64,000 bases of DNA, from the NCBI GenBank assembly GCA_034429195.1, contig DAOUGQ010000006.1, forward strand, positions 95,436 through 159,435, given 5' to 3'. Below the pieces are notes generated by a model that ran no database searches, had not been told where the DNA came from, and saw only the letters and a list, made by a program, of their open reading frames with translations. The translations under genes were made by a program, and so were the position numbers. The first letter of the stretch is position 1, and each line of letters starts with the position of its first letter. This DNA comes from UBA4782 sp034429195. Lineage in GTDB: Bacteria > Chloroflexota > Anaerolineae > Anaerolineales > Anaerolineaceae. Shown in pieces: positions 1 through 7,333 of the stretch.

Positions 1-1
1 A

Positions 2-76
2 CCTCTGCTCTTCTTATATTTTCTGAGTATTGCATTTGCATGGCTGGCTCGCCGAAAAGAAATTATGGTAGAATGA
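2..76 (+). CDS. tatC: TatC C-terminal end (partial)
   Basis: Open reading frame running in from the left edge and ending at TGA 74-76. The 24 visible residues begin PLLFLYFLSIAFAWLARRK, a hydrophobic stretch followed by basic residues. This matches the last transmembrane segment and cytoplasmic tail of TatC, whose C-terminus typically has an LLYELSI-like segment. TatC is the multi-spanning receptor of the twin-arginine translocase. Its position immediately upstream of tatA and a tatB-like gene supports the call. The fragment is too short for certainty without the upstream sequence. Confidence 0.6.
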   Translation, partial: PLLFLYFLSIAFAWLARRKEIMVE

Positions 77-102
77 ATTTTTGAAACAAAAGGAGTTGTA
101 AA

Positions 103-300
103 ATGTTTCTTGGGCTTAAACCTTACGAATTGATCATCATTCTTGTCATAATCGTTCTGCTTTTTGGTGTAGGTAGAATTTCTAAAATCGCAGGTGAGTT
201 AGGTAGTGGCATAAAAGCATTCAAAAAGAATATTAGGGATGATTCTCCTGAAGAAAAAGAAGAATCCACCAGCAAAAATGAAGATCAAAAGAAAGAGTAA
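103..300 (+). CDS. tatA: Sec-independent translocase subunit TatA
   Basis: Pore-forming TatA/E component of the twin-arginine pathway, which exports folded proteins. The 65-residue protein has the family architecture: a short N-terminal transmembrane helix (about residues 8-24), then an amphipathic helix carrying the hallmark Phe-Gly pair (LLFGVGRI), and a charged, acidic/lysine-rich soluble tail. A clear ribosome-binding site (AAGGAG) lies a few bases before the ATG. It follows the end of tatC by 26 bp and precedes a second TatA/B-like gene, so a tatC-tatA-tatB operon is likely. A Tat substrate candidate in this window is the L,D-transpeptidase at 20371-21420, which has an SRRDFLK signal. 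Confidence 0.9.
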   Translation: MFLGLKPYELIIILVIIVLLFGVGRISKIAGELGSGIKAFKKNIRDDSPEEKEESTSKNEDQKKE

Positions 301-347
301 ATCTTTCACAAATAAGAATGTCTTCATAATCCATCATCAGAAAAACC

Positions 348-731
348 ATGAAGATTTTTAATATCGGCCCACTTGAACTTGTTTTCATCCTTGTTGTGGC
401 TCTCATCATTTTGGGCCCGAATGATATGGTGAAAACAGGTGCACAATTAGGGAAATTCGTACGAAAAGTAATAAAATCACCTATCTGGCGCTCCATTGTA
501 TCCACATCTAATGAAATACGTGATATTCCTCGAAAAATAGTTACCGATACAGGACTTGATGAGGAAATAAAAGCGTTTGAAAAAGAATCCAGAAAGATTG
601 ATGGTGATTTGAAAAAAGATGTAGATTCGATTTTAGTCGATCTTAAAGAGGATATGGAAAAAAGTCTACCAGAAAACCATCCCCTTTATACTGAAGCATC
701 GAAACAAGATGAGAAGAGTAATATCAAATAG
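348..731 (+). CDS. tatB: TatB-like twin-arginine translocase subunit
   Basis: 127-residue TatA/TatB superfamily protein. The N-terminus (NIGPLELVFILVVALIILGP) is the characteristic short membrane helix ending in a Gly-Pro hinge, followed by an amphipathic helix and a long charged, probably coiled-coil region (residues 50-110). The Glu at residue 10 in the helix and the longer tail favour TatB over TatA; TatB passes signal peptides from TatC to TatA. No strong Shine-Dalgarno precedes the ATG, and the gap to tatA is 47 bp. A terminator hairpin follows directly, so this is probably the last gene of the tat operon. Confidence 0.75.
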   Translation: MKIFNIGPLELVFILVVALIILGPNDMVKTGAQLGKFVRKVIKSPIWRSIVSTSNEIRDIPRKIVTDTGLDEEIKAFEKESRKIDGDLKKDVDSILVDLKEDMEKSLPENHPLYTEASKQDEKSNIK

Positions 732-752
732 CAAACGTTATTAAATACAAAA

Positions 753-780
753 ACAAGGAGCTTGATGCTCCTTGTTCTTT
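753..780 (+). terminator. Intrinsic terminator of tat operon
   Basis: A 9-bp perfect stem (ACAAGGAGC 753-761 and GCTCCTTGT 767-775) with a 5-nt loop is followed by TCTTT. It lies 22 bp after the tatB-like stop codon and before the convergent gene ending at 795. Confidence 0.85.
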
Positions 781-794
781 ACCAATTTGTTGAC

Positions 795-1511
795 TCATGG
801 ATTACCCAAAATATAACAGGGAGTAATTGTACCAGGTGGATTCAGTTTTCCCCAGGAGTACATCATCGCTTCAAATGTCATATCAGTTCGCATGTGTAAC
901 GGAATAATATTTCCCCAATCAGGTGCTTGACCTGAACCTTCCTGTGTGTTACTCAATGTGGCGCAAATATCCTTGAATACCAAAGTTTCTTCTTCTAATA
1001 TAACCCGAAATCCTTCTCCGTCTGAGGCGGGCTGAGCAGTAAGAGTGGTCTGAGTATTATTAATCCAGCCCAGGATCGGAGAAATAGCCTGCGCATCTGC
1101 CAGAATGTATCCATCCCAGGTGAAGTTGAATGTTGCAAGTTGCTGCCAGAATTCCGGTACAGGTAAATTATCGCTGCCTAGAGCAAATGAATCTACCAGA
1201 GGTTGAATTTGATCTGGGGTTTCAAGGTTGGGATAAAGCGCCATTACTGTCAACCCCGGATAATCTGCAGGACCCAGGAAAGCTATCCAGATGGAGATCA
1301 AGCGCGGAGCAGGTGAGCTGAGATCATCGACTCGGAGGAGAACCAGGTTGGTTTGGCCGGTTCCGGGAGCACCTGCAGTTCGTGTTGGTAAGAGAATTGG
1401 GGTGGGTGTCGTTTTCTCACGCCCATTCATCACCTGGTTTGCAACCAGAATTCCCAATACACCGCAGGCAACGAATAAAAAGATGAGGAAGAAACCTTGA
1501 GCCTTTTTCAT
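795..1511 (-). CDS. Secreted/anchored protein, possibly a divergent LCP-like domain
   Basis: About 238 residues. A positively charged N-terminus (MKKAQ) and a hydrophobic segment (about residues 6-26) form a signal anchor. A short Thr-Pro-rich linker follows, then an extracytoplasmic domain. The start of that domain (NLVLLRVDDL, then a segment like 'LISIWIAFLGPADYPGLTVM') loosely resembles LytR-CpsA-Psr proteins, which begin with a 'NILLLGxD...' strand. No LCP catalytic arginines could be confirmed, so this is a weak suggestion only. Two cysteines in the C-terminal third could form a disulfide. A TTG start at 1532 would add seven residues; the ATG at 1511 is preferred because the hydrophobic segment follows it directly. 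The gene is convergent with the tat operon. Confidence 0.6.
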   Translation of the reverse strand: MKKAQGFFLIFLFVACGVLGILVANQVMNGREKTTPTPILLPTRTAGAPGTGQTNLVLLRVDDLSSPAPRLISIWIAFLGPADYPGLTVMALYPNLETPDQIQPLVDSFALGSDNLPVPEFWQQLATFNFTWDGYILADAQAISPILGWINNTQTTLTAQPASDGEGFRVILEEETLVFKDICATLSNTQEGSGQAPDWGNIIPLHMRTDMTFEAMMYSWGKLNPPGTITPCYILGNP

Positions 1512-1639
1512 ACCTGCTTTTTGATCACGCAATGCCCTTTACTCAATGGATAATTATATATCTTATCTTAAGCTGTGCTTTATGACAGTACCATTTTATA
1601 GGAATAATTAAATTGAGGCAAATTATTTACAGGTCACAA

Positions 1640-1679
1640 GATTTAACCAAACTCAGCAGTCTGGTCGGGGCTGCTGAGT
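1640..1679 (-). terminator. Probable terminator of ftsZ operon (minus strand)
   Basis: A 9-bp perfect stem (ACTCAGCAG 1651-1659 and CTGCTGAGT 1671-1679) with an 11-nt loop. On the minus strand it is followed by TTTGGTTAAAT, a mediocre U-tract. It lies about 80 bp after the stop at 1760. The rest of 1512-1759 contains no gene that can be supported; a TATAATTA sequence near 1555-1563 (minus) could be the -10 of the preceding secreted-protein gene. Confidence 0.55.
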
Positions 1680-1759
1680 AAGGTGAGGTGAAACTGTTTC
1701 AGAAGGCAAAGAAGGAGGATAGGAAAATAGCAATTTCCTTATAAGTATCTTTTCTACCG

Positions 1760-1978
1760 TTAAAAAATCACTGAAAAGAGAATTGTGGTCAAAAAACCAC
1801 TAAAAAATCCGATTACTGCGATCAATACAGTAATTTGGGCAAAGGAACGAAGATCGTTCTGATCTGTAAGCCTGTAACCAAGGTTCATCAATCTGCGAAA
1901 AATTGTGTAACGGGAGAGGCGATATATGATCACATCCCAGAAAGCCAGTTCAAGTTTTTGTGTCAGATTCATTTGCAT
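1760..1978 (-). CDS. Small C-terminal-anchored membrane protein
   Basis: 72-residue protein of unknown function. Residues 1-45 are polar and probably helical; the C-terminal 25 residues (ending ILFSVIF) are one hydrophobic transmembrane segment, giving a tail-anchored topology. The ATG at 1978 is chosen because AGGTGA sits 5 nt upstream. An in-frame GTG at 1987 lies directly after the upstream stop codon and is the less likely start. The upstream gene's TAG is embedded in the ribosome-binding site, which suggests translational coupling in the ftsZ operon. No family recognised. Confidence 0.65.
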   Translation of the reverse strand: MQMNLTQKLELAFWDVIIYRLSRYTIFRRLMNLGYRLTDQNDLRSFAQITVLIAVIGFFSGFLTTILFSVIF

Positions 1979-1987
1979 AAGATTCAC

Positions 1988-2206
1988 CTATTTTGAAGAA
2001 GAAATCTTCACTATTTTTCCACTTGCGGTTGTGACCACCCGGACTGCTCGTTCGATCTTTTTCCCATCTGGCGTCATTGATGAGCCACGAAAAACTAACA
2101 GATATTGATCATTACCATATGCCTGAGCGCGTGGGCGTTTGCCTCTCACTTCGGGATATTGTGCATAAACCTGACGGCAAATTGCATCCATAATACTTTT
2201 TTCCAT
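1988..2206 (-). CDS. Small basic conserved-type protein, unknown
   Basis: 72 residues, lysine/arginine-rich, cytoplasmic. A segment of alternating hydrophobics (QYLLVFRGSS, then RAVRVVTTASGKIVKISSS) looks like a small beta-rich fold. It has an excellent ribosome-binding site (AGGAGG, 7 nt before ATG). It sits 16 bp downstream of ftsZ and abuts the next small membrane-protein gene, so it is presumably co-transcribed with ftsZ. Function unknown. Confidence 0.65.
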   Translation of the reverse strand: MEKSIMDAICRQVYAQYPEVRGKRPRAQAYGNDQYLLVFRGSSMTPDGKKIERAVRVVTTASGKIVKISSSK

Positions 2207-2222
2207 CGAAAATTCCTCCTGG

Positions 2223-3422
2223 CTAGCGGCTGGTCCGCCGGCGCATAAATGCTGGAATATCCAGGTTGACAGTTGCTCCTGCCATTTCGGAATCTGAATA
2301 AGATGGATCTGGCATATACGATACCGATCTTTCGTGCTTTTGAATGGCTTCTTCTACAGTAATAGGTGGTTGGGCACGTTGTTCAGATCGCTGTTCAGTG
2401 TTTCGTGGAACTCTTATCCGAGTCATAGGATCAAATGCGGTGGCACCTAATCCGGTGATGATCAGAATTACCTCTACACGATCTTCCATGTTTTCATTAT
2501 GGATAATGCCAGGGATGATCTCTGCCTGATTATTTGTTCTTTCCTGAAGATAGGTCAATGCTTCGGATACTTCCATAAATGTAAGATACTGCCCGCCAGA
2601 AATGTTTGCAATGATTCCAGTGGCGTTTTCGACAGGTATTGAGTCGATTAGTGGGTGATGAAGTGCTTGTTGAACAGCCTGCATGGCTTTATGTGCACCT
2701 TGTCCATGACCAATTGCCAATAATGAACCGCCACCATTGTGCATGAGGTTGCGGATATGGGAGAAATCGACATTGATCAGTCCAGGCTGAGTTACGATTT
2801 CGGAAATTCCTTGAATACCCTGGCGTAAAATATCATCTGCCAACCGGAAGGCAAGATCAAGAGATAGATCCCGCGGGGCGATTTGAAGCAATCTATCGTT
2901 GGGAATTGCTATCAATGTATCGGTGTTTTGCTGCAATTTGGTTAACCCTGACCGTGCATTTTGCTGCCGTTTTCCAGCTTCAAAACCAAAAGGCGTACTT
3001 ACCACCGCGACTGAAACGATATCCATGCTCCTGGCAATCCGTGCAGCTACTGAGATTGCGCCGGTTCCTGTACCACCACCTAAACCAGCTGTTAAGAAGA
3101 CCATATCTGCACCTGTAAGGGCTTCTTTGATTTCCTCAATGCTTTCTTCTGCTGCTGCCTCACCAACCTGTGGGTCACCACCCGCACCCTGACCATGGGT
3201 GAGTTTTGGACCAAGTAAAATCTTTGATGGTGCCAAGCAGGTTTTTAGAACCTGATAATCGGTGTTTGCGCCGATAAAGTCAACTCCTTTGATACCCAGC
3301 TCGAGCATGCGATTCACTGCATTGCATCCTCCACCACCAAGACCAAGTACTTTCAAGGTGGTTTGACGGGCAGAAATAGGGGTGTGAGAAATTGGCGGAA
3401 GGGATTGGTTATCTGTTATCAT
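2223..3422 (-). CDS. ftsZ: Cell division GTPase FtsZ
   Basis: Tubulin-like GTPase that polymerises into the division ring. The tubulin signature GLGGGTGTGA lies near residues 114-123, an earlier glycine-rich nucleotide loop (LGLGGGGCNAVN) near 26-37, and the T7-loop-like DFSHIRNLM near 215. A variable linker precedes a C-terminal peptide (NLDIPAFMRRR), the conserved docking tail for FtsA/SepF-type partners. Length (399 aa) is typical. ATG 3422 is preferred over GTG 3431: AGAGGTGA precedes it by 5 nt and contains the upstream gene's TGA stop, so the two genes are coupled. No mur, ftsA or ftsQ genes are nearby, so this ftsZ lies outside a classical dcw cluster. Confidence 0.95.
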   Translation of the reverse strand: MITDNQSLPPISHTPISARQTTLKVLGLGGGGCNAVNRMLELGIKGVDFIGANTDYQVLKTCLAPSKILLGPKLTHGQGAGGDPQVGEAAAEESIEEIKEALTGADMVFLTAGLGGGTGTGAISVAARIARSMDIVSVAVVSTPFGFEAGKRQQNARSGLTKLQQNTDTLIAIPNDRLLQIAPRDLSLDLAFRLADDILRQGIQGISEIVTQPGLINVDFSHIRNLMHNGGGSLLAIGHGQGAHKAMQAVQQALHHPLIDSIPVENATGIIANISGGQYLTFMEVSEALTYLQERTNNQAEIIPGIIHNENMEDRVEVILIITGLGATAFDPMTRIRVPRNTEQRSEQRAQPPITVEEAIQKHERSVSYMPDPSYSDSEMAGATVNLDIPAFMRRRTSR

Positions 3423-3427
3423 AAGTT

Positions 3428-4900
3428 TCACCTCTGTGCCAATATAGATGCAATTGTCGTGCCATCTCCGCTTATACGTTCAACAACAGACCCATTGAAA
3501 CGTAGTTTGTCCAATGCCTCATCAGAAAAGAGATCCTGATCTCCTATTACAGTAACGTATTCAGCTGCTGCAGCTTCCTGGAGAGAAAACCCAACCGTTG
3601 CACGATATTTTTTAACGAATGGACGGACTGCGTCGAGGTAAAAATCTGCAATTCCCCAATCATAGGATGGAAGAAGTACATAGTGCTGAATGATAAAATC
3701 CATTTGCTGAGAAGGTTCAATAACAGCTTTCCCCATGAGATCTTCATCTTTTACTTCCTGTAAGATCGCTGTAGGTTCTTCATCAAAATCTATTGAAGGA
3801 TCAAAGAGCTCTGGATCTTCACCTGGATGACTGTCGATTTCACCTTCGACCAAATGAGATTCATTGATATTCTTCAGAAGTGTAGCCTGAAACTCTGTGA
3901 CAGCCTGAACCGTGATGGATGGAGTCTGGTCATAGCCAAACCAGGTATAGATATCGTCATCGCCCGATTGGGGAGTAGTTAGAAGCCAGAAATTGCAGGA
4001 AATGATATTTGCTGGAAGGGGATCAAGATTGGTTTCAGGATCCGCGGGATTCTCGACAATATCATTAGCCAGCAACCGGTAGACTGCCAGATTAATGCTT
4101 GCCTGCGATTTCAAAAAATCCAGTTCATCCTGGTCCTGATATCGCGTCGCTTTTCCAGATTCCAGTAGAATGATTGGGTGGATTGAACCAGTGACAGATT
4201 CGATAATTGCATTGTACCAATCAAAGATTCGGAAACCACGTTGATCTTGTGCAATATCTGATGAATGATAAGGGCGGGCTTCAGGCCAGCGATCAGGTCC
4301 ACCCGAACCCCAATTCAAGTCATGATCAATTGTATGTGCATAAGCTGCAAAAATGAGGCTATCCAGTATTTCTGATTGATGTCTGTTTTCAAGGCCTTGC
4401 AAGCAGGATTTCAAGAATGCTATATCCCAATAATCACCTCCGGGTTCGAGAGCAGGGAAGACAGGCTGCATACCATACTGGATCGTGAGAGATGCCAATG
4501 GAACAAACCTATCCAAAAAACGTTCAATCAAATCTTGTCGCGCCCACCCAGATGAAGGCCATGCCTGTCGGATATTTGGACGGTCAAAGAAGATGGGATA
4601 TTTGATACCCCAATGTGCATAGGCTTCTAGAAGAGGGGCAATTTCAAAAGATTTGGGGGGAGATTCGAGACTGAAATCCATTTGGATGATGGGTTGAATT
4701 CCTTCTTTTATCAATCCGCTAATAAAATATTCCGGGATTGCCTGCCTTTGAGGAGCCTTTAATACCAGCCAACCAATACCTAATGATTGTAAATTGGGCA
4801 GCCAGGTATCCAGGTCCTTTTGCCTATAATGGAAAAAATCAGGAATGTAATGCAAACCAGTACGATTTTCGCTCTTAAAACTTATTGCTCTATTACTCAT
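3428..4900 (-). CDS. Putative TIM-barrel (glycosidase-like) protein upstream of ftsZ
   Basis: 490-residue cytoplasmic protein with no signal peptide. The N-terminal 300 residues have the alternating strand/helix rhythm of a glycoside-hydrolase-like TIM barrel: segments like LGIGWLVLKAP, IQPIIQMDFS, KYPIFFDRPN, GMQPVFPALEPGGDYWD and SIHPIILLES. Acidic and aromatic residues at strand ends would fit a carbohydrate pocket. An acidic linker (about 350-390) leads to a C-terminal domain with repeated small-residue segments. A specific GH family cannot be named. ATG 4900 is preferred over 4906 for Shine-Dalgarno spacing (TGAGGG, 6 nt). It overlaps the ftsZ ribosome-binding site, so it may act in cell-wall synthesis or division; that is inference only. 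Confidence 0.7.
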   Translation of the reverse strand: MSNRAISFKSENRTGLHYIPDFFHYRQKDLDTWLPNLQSLGIGWLVLKAPQRQAIPEYFISGLIKEGIQPIIQMDFSLESPPKSFEIAPLLEAYAHWGIKYPIFFDRPNIRQAWPSSGWARQDLIERFLDRFVPLASLTIQYGMQPVFPALEPGGDYWDIAFLKSCLQGLENRHQSEILDSLIFAAYAHTIDHDLNWGSGGPDRWPEARPYHSSDIAQDQRGFRIFDWYNAIIESVTGSIHPIILLESGKATRYQDQDELDFLKSQASINLAVYRLLANDIVENPADPETNLDPLPANIISCNFWLLTTPQSGDDDIYTWFGYDQTPSITVQAVTEFQATLLKNINESHLVEGEIDSHPGEDPELFDPSIDFDEEPTAILQEVKDEDLMGKAVIEPSQQMDFIIQHYVLLPSYDWGIADFYLDAVRPFVKKYRATVGFSLQEAAAAEYVTVIGDQDLFSDEALDKLRFNGSVVERISGDGTTIASILAQR

Positions 4901-4987
4901 AGTCATCCCTCATCTACTTCGAGAAACTGATGCAACACTTTTATCCTTCTTGGTACAAGATATGTGCCAACCAGAACTTCTATGGTC

Positions 4988-4996
4988 TGCTATAAT
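4988..4996 (+). promoter_or_regulatory. Extended -10 promoter for leaderless gene at 5004
   Basis: TGCTATAAT, an extended -10 element, ends 8 nt before the ATG at 5004. There is no Shine-Dalgarno between them, so transcription should start at or within a base of the start codon. No good -35 is visible, as is common for extended -10 promoters. Confidence 0.6.
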
Positions 4997-5003
4997 CGAG
5001 AGC

Positions 5004-5921
5004 ATGATTTTAGTTACCGGTGGAACAGGTTTTGTTGGGAATATTTTGATTCAAAATCTTTTGGCACAGGGTAAACAAGTACGAACCCTGGTTCGGCCAT
5101 CAAAGCGATCGCCAAACCTTCCCAAATCAACTTCTGTAGAAGTTGTGGTATGTAGTATTACCGATGAACGAAGTATACGAGCTGCGATGAAAGGGGTTCA
5201 ATATGTTTATCATCTGGCAGGTAGTGAAAGAGAAGGGTCTCGTGCTAATTTGGAAGAAGTTGATATTGAAGGCAGTCGTAAAGTTGCCAACGCTGCACGG
5301 CTGGCAGGTGTAGAAAGATTATTTTTCCTCAGTCATCTTGGAGCTGACCGGGCATCTGCTTATGCTGTACTTAAGGCAAAAGGAATAGCTGAAGGTCTGA
5401 TCCAACAAAGTGGTGTTCCCTTTACGGTTTTACGGTCTTCTGTTCTCTTTGGTAAAGGGGATCACTTTACTACTTCTTTTACACAATTGCTAAAAATGAG
5501 TCCTGGAGTAATTCTCATGCCAGGTGATGGTGAAAATCTATTACAGCCTCTCTGGGTGGAGGATGCAGTTACCTGTCTACTAGCCTGTCAGGATAATCCA
5601 GATACTATCGGAAAGATTATTTCAATTGGTGGACCTGAGTATTTCTCTTTTCGGCAAACCCTGGATATTCTATCTGAACGAATTGGAATCCACCGCAGTT
5701 ATACCAGTATTAACCCTGCCATCCTGCGCACACTTTCCTTATTGTTTGAGCAAGGAACTGCCCGTTTTCCTATATCCGTCCACTGGCTTGATTACCTGGC
5801 ATCTGATCGTACGTGTGCAGCGGATTCCATTCCAAGACAATTTGGTTTATTACCATCAAGATTTGCACACCAGCTTGATTATCTTCAGGAATTTCAGAAG
5901 AAACGTAAACGTAATAGATGA
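5004..5921 (+). CDS. NAD(P)-binding Rossmann protein, NDUFA9/NmrA-like
   Basis: Atypical short-chain dehydrogenase/epimerase of the NDUFA9/NmrA type. The N-terminus (MILVTGGTGFVG) carries the GxxGxxG dinucleotide-binding loop. The classical YxxxK dyad appears only as a degenerate AYAVLKAKG segment, as in NmrA-like proteins that bind but may not reduce a sugar nucleotide. Later motifs (VLRSSVLFGKGD, 'LQPLWVEDAV') are typical of this subfamily, which in many bacteria is annotated as a complex I NDUFA9-like protein. The start at 5004 is chosen because the glycine loop begins right after it and a -10 box ends 8 nt upstream. Its stop overlaps the GH57 start (ATGA). Confidence 0.8.
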   Translation: MILVTGGTGFVGNILIQNLLAQGKQVRTLVRPSKRSPNLPKSTSVEVVVCSITDERSIRAAMKGVQYVYHLAGSEREGSRANLEEVDIEGSRKVANAARLAGVERLFFLSHLGADRASAYAVLKAKGIAEGLIQQSGVPFTVLRSSVLFGKGDHFTTSFTQLLKMSPGVILMPGDGENLLQPLWVEDAVTCLLACQDNPDTIGKIISIGGPEYFSFRQTLDILSERIGIHRSYTSINPAILRTLSLLFEQGTARFPISVHWLDYLASDRTCAADSIPRQFGLLPSRFAHQLDYLQEFQKKRKRNR

Positions 5922-7330
5922 ATAATAAAGCATTTTGTGTTCATGGACATTTCTACCAACCACCACGAGAGGATCCACTCAGTGGTGAAATTCCTTTGGA
6001 GCCGGGAGCCAGCCCATATCGCAACTGGAATGAGCGTATTCATCAACAGTGTTACAAGCCTAATGCTGAACTAGGAAATTTTGAACATATCAGTTTCGAT
6101 CTCGGTCCGACTCTGGTCGAGTGGATGGCAGCGTATGACCGGAAGACTTTAGCAAATATCATTGAACAGGATCACAGAAATTTTCAACATTATGGAGTTG
6201 GGAATGCAATGGCACAACCGTATTCTCATACCATTCTCCCGCTGTCCAATCGGCAAGACAAGATCACCCAAATTAGATGGGGGATTCTGGATTATGAACA
6301 CACTTTCTCTCATCACCCTACAGGGATGTGGTTGCCTGAAACAGCGGTTGATATGGAATGCCTTGAGATTATGGCAGAGCATGGGATCGAGTACACTATT
6401 CTTGCTCCCTGGCAGGCAGATGTAGAAAAGCTTGATATTTCTGTTCCTTATATTGTGAAACTTTCACAAGGCAAAAGTATTGCTGTCTTTTTTTATGATC
6501 GCTCATTATCTGATGATGTGAGCTTTCGCCCAGAAGTTACAACAAATGCAGACACATTTGTTCAGACTCGTCTTCTTCCTCGTTTCCATTTATCTCGAAA
6601 GACGATAAATGAACCAGAATTCCATCTCATCGCGTCAGATGGCGAAGCGTATGGGCATCATCAACCGTTTCGAGATAAATTCTTAGCTCATTTAATCAAT
6701 GGAGCGATCGAAAAGCAGCCAATTAAAGCCACATATCCTGGTATCTGGCTAAAGGAAAATCCTCCTGTACAGGAAATTCAAATTCGGAGTAATACATCTT
6801 GGAGCTGTCATCATGGTGTAGTACGGTGGAGTGGAGCGTGTGATTGCACCCCCCATGCAGAATGGAAAGCTCCTCTCCGAAAAGCTCTCAATACATTAGC
6901 GAATGCAGTGGATGAAGAATTCTTATCCGTTATCCATCCCTTAATTCCTGATCCATGGGAATTGCGTCATGAGTATATTCGAGTCATGAACGGGCAAATT
7001 TCGATTAAAGATTACATTCAAGAAAAGGTTCCCGATCATTTAACTATAACTAGGATCGATCAAATCGCGATTTTACTAGAAGCGCAATACGAGCGCCAGC
7101 GAATGTTTACCTCTTGTGGATGGTTTTTCGACGATTTTGACCGCATTGAACCTCGAAATAACATTGCTTATGCCGCGCAAGCGGTCTGGCTTGTAAAGAA
7201 GGCTACAGGAATAGATCTTTCTGCAGATACTGTAAAATTCCTTAAAGAAGTAAAAAGCTGGCGATCGGGATTGAGCGCAGATGTAGTTTTTCAACATCAC
7301 ATGGAAAAAGTCCAAAATCAAAGAGCCTGA
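5918..7330 (+). CDS. Glycoside hydrolase family 57 protein (DUF3536-type)
   Basis: GH57 alpha-glucan-active enzyme; members act as retaining amylases, 4-alpha-glucanotransferases or branching enzymes. The five-region pattern is recognisable: HGHFYQPP (residues 9-16, region 1), the GNAMAQPYSHTILPL segment (region 2), WLPETA (about 138-143, with the nucleophile Glu) and SDGEAYGHH (about 240-248, with the acid/base Asp). The variant resembles DUF3536 proteins, whose substrate is not settled. A WSCHHGVVRWSGACDC segment has a cluster of Cys and His that could bind a metal. The start overlaps the preceding stop by 4 nt, so the two genes are coupled. It ends 3 bp from the convergent GH13 gene, suggesting a glucan-metabolism locus. 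Confidence 0.85.
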   Translation: MNNKAFCVHGHFYQPPREDPLSGEIPLEPGASPYRNWNERIHQQCYKPNAELGNFEHISFDLGPTLVEWMAAYDRKTLANIIEQDHRNFQHYGVGNAMAQPYSHTILPLSNRQDKITQIRWGILDYEHTFSHHPTGMWLPETAVDMECLEIMAEHGIEYTILAPWQADVEKLDISVPYIVKLSQGKSIAVFFYDRSLSDDVSFRPEVTTNADTFVQTRLLPRFHLSRKTINEPEFHLIASDGEAYGHHQPFRDKFLAHLINGAIEKQPIKATYPGIWLKENPPVQEIQIRSNTSWSCHHGVVRWSGACDCTPHAEWKAPLRKALNTLANAVDEEFLSVIHPLIPDPWELRHEYIRVMNGQISIKDYIQEKVPDHLTITRIDQIAILLEAQYERQRMFTSCGWFFDDFDRIEPRNNIAYAAQAVWLVKKATGIDLSADTVKFLKEVKSWRSGLSADVVFQHHMEKVQNQRA

Positions 7331-7333
7331 TGT

